From an uncultured Verrucomicrobiales bacterium (GTDB lineage: Bacteria; Verrucomicrobiota; Verrucomicrobiia; Verrucomicrobiales; Akkermansiaceae), in contig CALFBI010000001.1 of NCBI GenBank assembly GCA_937951675.1, positions 1 to 64,000 of the forward strand: a stretch of DNA of 64,000 bases. The letters are read 5' to 3'. The position numbers and the translations under genes are program-made. The stretch's first letter is position 1. Every line of letters begins with the position of its first letter. Under the pieces are notes generated by a model. It was not told the DNA's origin, made no database searches, and saw only the letters and a program-made list of their open reading frames with translations. This document shows, piece after piece, positions 63,296 through 64,000 of this stretch.

Positions 63296-63727
63296 AGGGA
63301 AATAATAAAATCGATATATGGTGAATGAATATCCTTCTACGGAGACCTGATTGCCTCGCGTAAGTCAGTAGCAAATACAGCTCCATCAAAAGCTCAGTGA
63401 AACATTTTTTATCACTAAAAATTTTGTGTAATCAGAAACCTTTTAGCCAGAAGTGTTCCACGGTCTAAAAATTTTAAAACTTGACCCTAAAGTTGATTAA
63501 CAAAAGCTGACTATCTATTCTAACAGGATTAAAGACCCTCAATAAACTCACTCCTTAAAAATCATAACTACCAGAAAACCTGTCTTTTAAGACAATTGAA
63601 ATGAAAAAATAAAATCAAAAAAGAAATCTTAAAAACGCTTGGAATATATCATCTACATTAGCTAAAGCCCTCAATACCAAAGAGAGAGAGTCTAGCTCAT
63701 ACCTGTGGATTTAGCATTCCTAAACAA
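63296..63727. other. A/T-rich intergenic region upstream of dnaA; possible origin neighbourhood
   Basis: 432 bases without a gene, clearly A/T-rich, between dnaA and a symporter gene. One near-match to a DnaA box (TGTGGATTT, 63704-63712, one mismatch to TGTGGATAA) is found; no exact box. Two further poor matches lie in the neighbouring coding sequence. The dnaA promoter must be here. The origin call is tentative. Confidence 0.35.
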
Positions 63728-64000
63728 TCAATTTTTCTTAAATAATCCACCAAGATACCCACAAAGAAAAGTGATTCCTGCATTAAGAGGGAAGAACCAT
63801 TCTGAAGCCAATTTGGGACGACTTTCGATCAGATTTGCCGCAAACTCTTTTGCTCCCATCATCTCTAAAATACTAACTAATTCTGGACGAAAATAAGCGA
63901 CTAGTAAAATTGACAAACAAGTTCCGACCATGAGGCCTATACCACTTGTTCTCCACGGGACTAAAGCTGCTAATAAAACCCCCATCAGAGGCCCATAAGT
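63728..64000 (-). CDS. Sodium:solute symporter, C-terminal part (cut by window edge)
   Basis: At least 90 residues on the minus strand, running past base 64000. The sequence TYGPLMGVLLAALVPWRTSG, then LMVGTCLSILLVAYF and a final hydrophobic span before GYLGGLFKKN, is the usual end of SSS-family symporters (helices 11-13). Substrate cannot be told from this part. Confidence 0.7.
   Translation of the reverse strand, partial: TYGPLMGVLLAALVPWRTSGIGLMVGTCLSILLVAYFRPELVSILEMMGAKEFAANLIESRPKLASEWFFPLNAGITFLCGYLGGLFKKN

Noticed and set aside
63743-63763. Two DnaA-box-like sequences (TAATCCACC and ATACCCACA)
   Set aside because: Each has two mismatches and they lie in the symporter coding region.
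1-64000. tRNA genes, CRISPR arrays, integrase attachment sites
   Set aside because: No cloverleaf-like sequence with a GGTTCGAATCC-type arm, no regularly spaced repeats, and no integrase gene were noticed.

Overview
The window is chromosomal DNA from a Gram-negative bacterium, most likely a member of the Verrucomicrobiota. I infer this from two PEP-CTERM surface proteins, a membrane protein carrying a Planctomycete/Verrucomicrobia-type cytochrome c domain (CxxCH) joined to leucine-rich repeats, RNase HIII, an RHS-type protein, and a moderate, roughly mid-40s percent GC content. The genus cannot be named from sequence alone. Coding density is high, and most genes are housekeeping genes in short runs on alternating strands. 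I saw no rRNA, tRNA, CRISPR array or intact insertion sequence.

Layout. 1-10.9 kb: a partial secreted protein, an NlpC/P60-like protein, recO, an OmpH/Skp-like chaperone, a membrane coiled-coil protein, tilS, a HerA-like ATPase, alr, and a coupled pair made of an ABC-2-like permease and an MFS-acyltransferase fusion. 10.9-14.5 kb is the accessory island: three RHS pieces (two remnants and one 404-residue C-terminal piece with a variable tip), a PEP-CTERM metalloprotease and an AT-rich gene placed where an RHS immunity gene would be. 14.7-20.6 kb: HU/IHF, rnhC, mutY, then a nucleotidyltransferase and sugar-kinase pair resembling MurU/AmgK of peptidoglycan recycling. 20.6-25.0 kb: argB, argD and argF, interrupted by two genes on the other strand. 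25.1-26.8 kb: three exported proteins (Cys-rich, HMA-like, beta-barrel) that look like a metal-handling set. 26.8-34.1 kb: an OmpA-domain protein, hom-lysC, a glycosyltransferase and the cytochrome-LRR protein. 34.2-37.8 kb: a large SNF2-family helicase.

37.9-41.9 kb is the most distinctive locus: a four-gene metal (probably manganese) ABC transporter operon in which one permease is fused to a complete DtxR/MntR-type metal-responsive repressor, with a perfect DtxR-like palindrome just upstream of the operon. Next come ribBA, ribH, a NusB with a very long internal insertion and an AI-2E-type permease (42-46 kb); a second PEP-CTERM protein and an unknown 640-residue membrane protein (46-49.5 kb); an MsbA-like ABC exporter, dxr, cdsA and ftsH (49.5-55.7 kb); a DUF255-like lipoprotein lacking its CxxC, a secreted coiled-coil protein, hisB and hisH (56-60.6 kb); and finally dnaN, dnaA, a 432-bp AT-rich gap that may lie near the replication origin, and the C-terminus of a sodium:solute symporter.

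The best candidates for something little described are the membrane-tethered repressor/operator circuit at 37.9-41.9 kb and the RHS tip with its possible immunity partner at 12.7-14.5 kb. All functional statements rest on reading motifs by eye; no database search was run.
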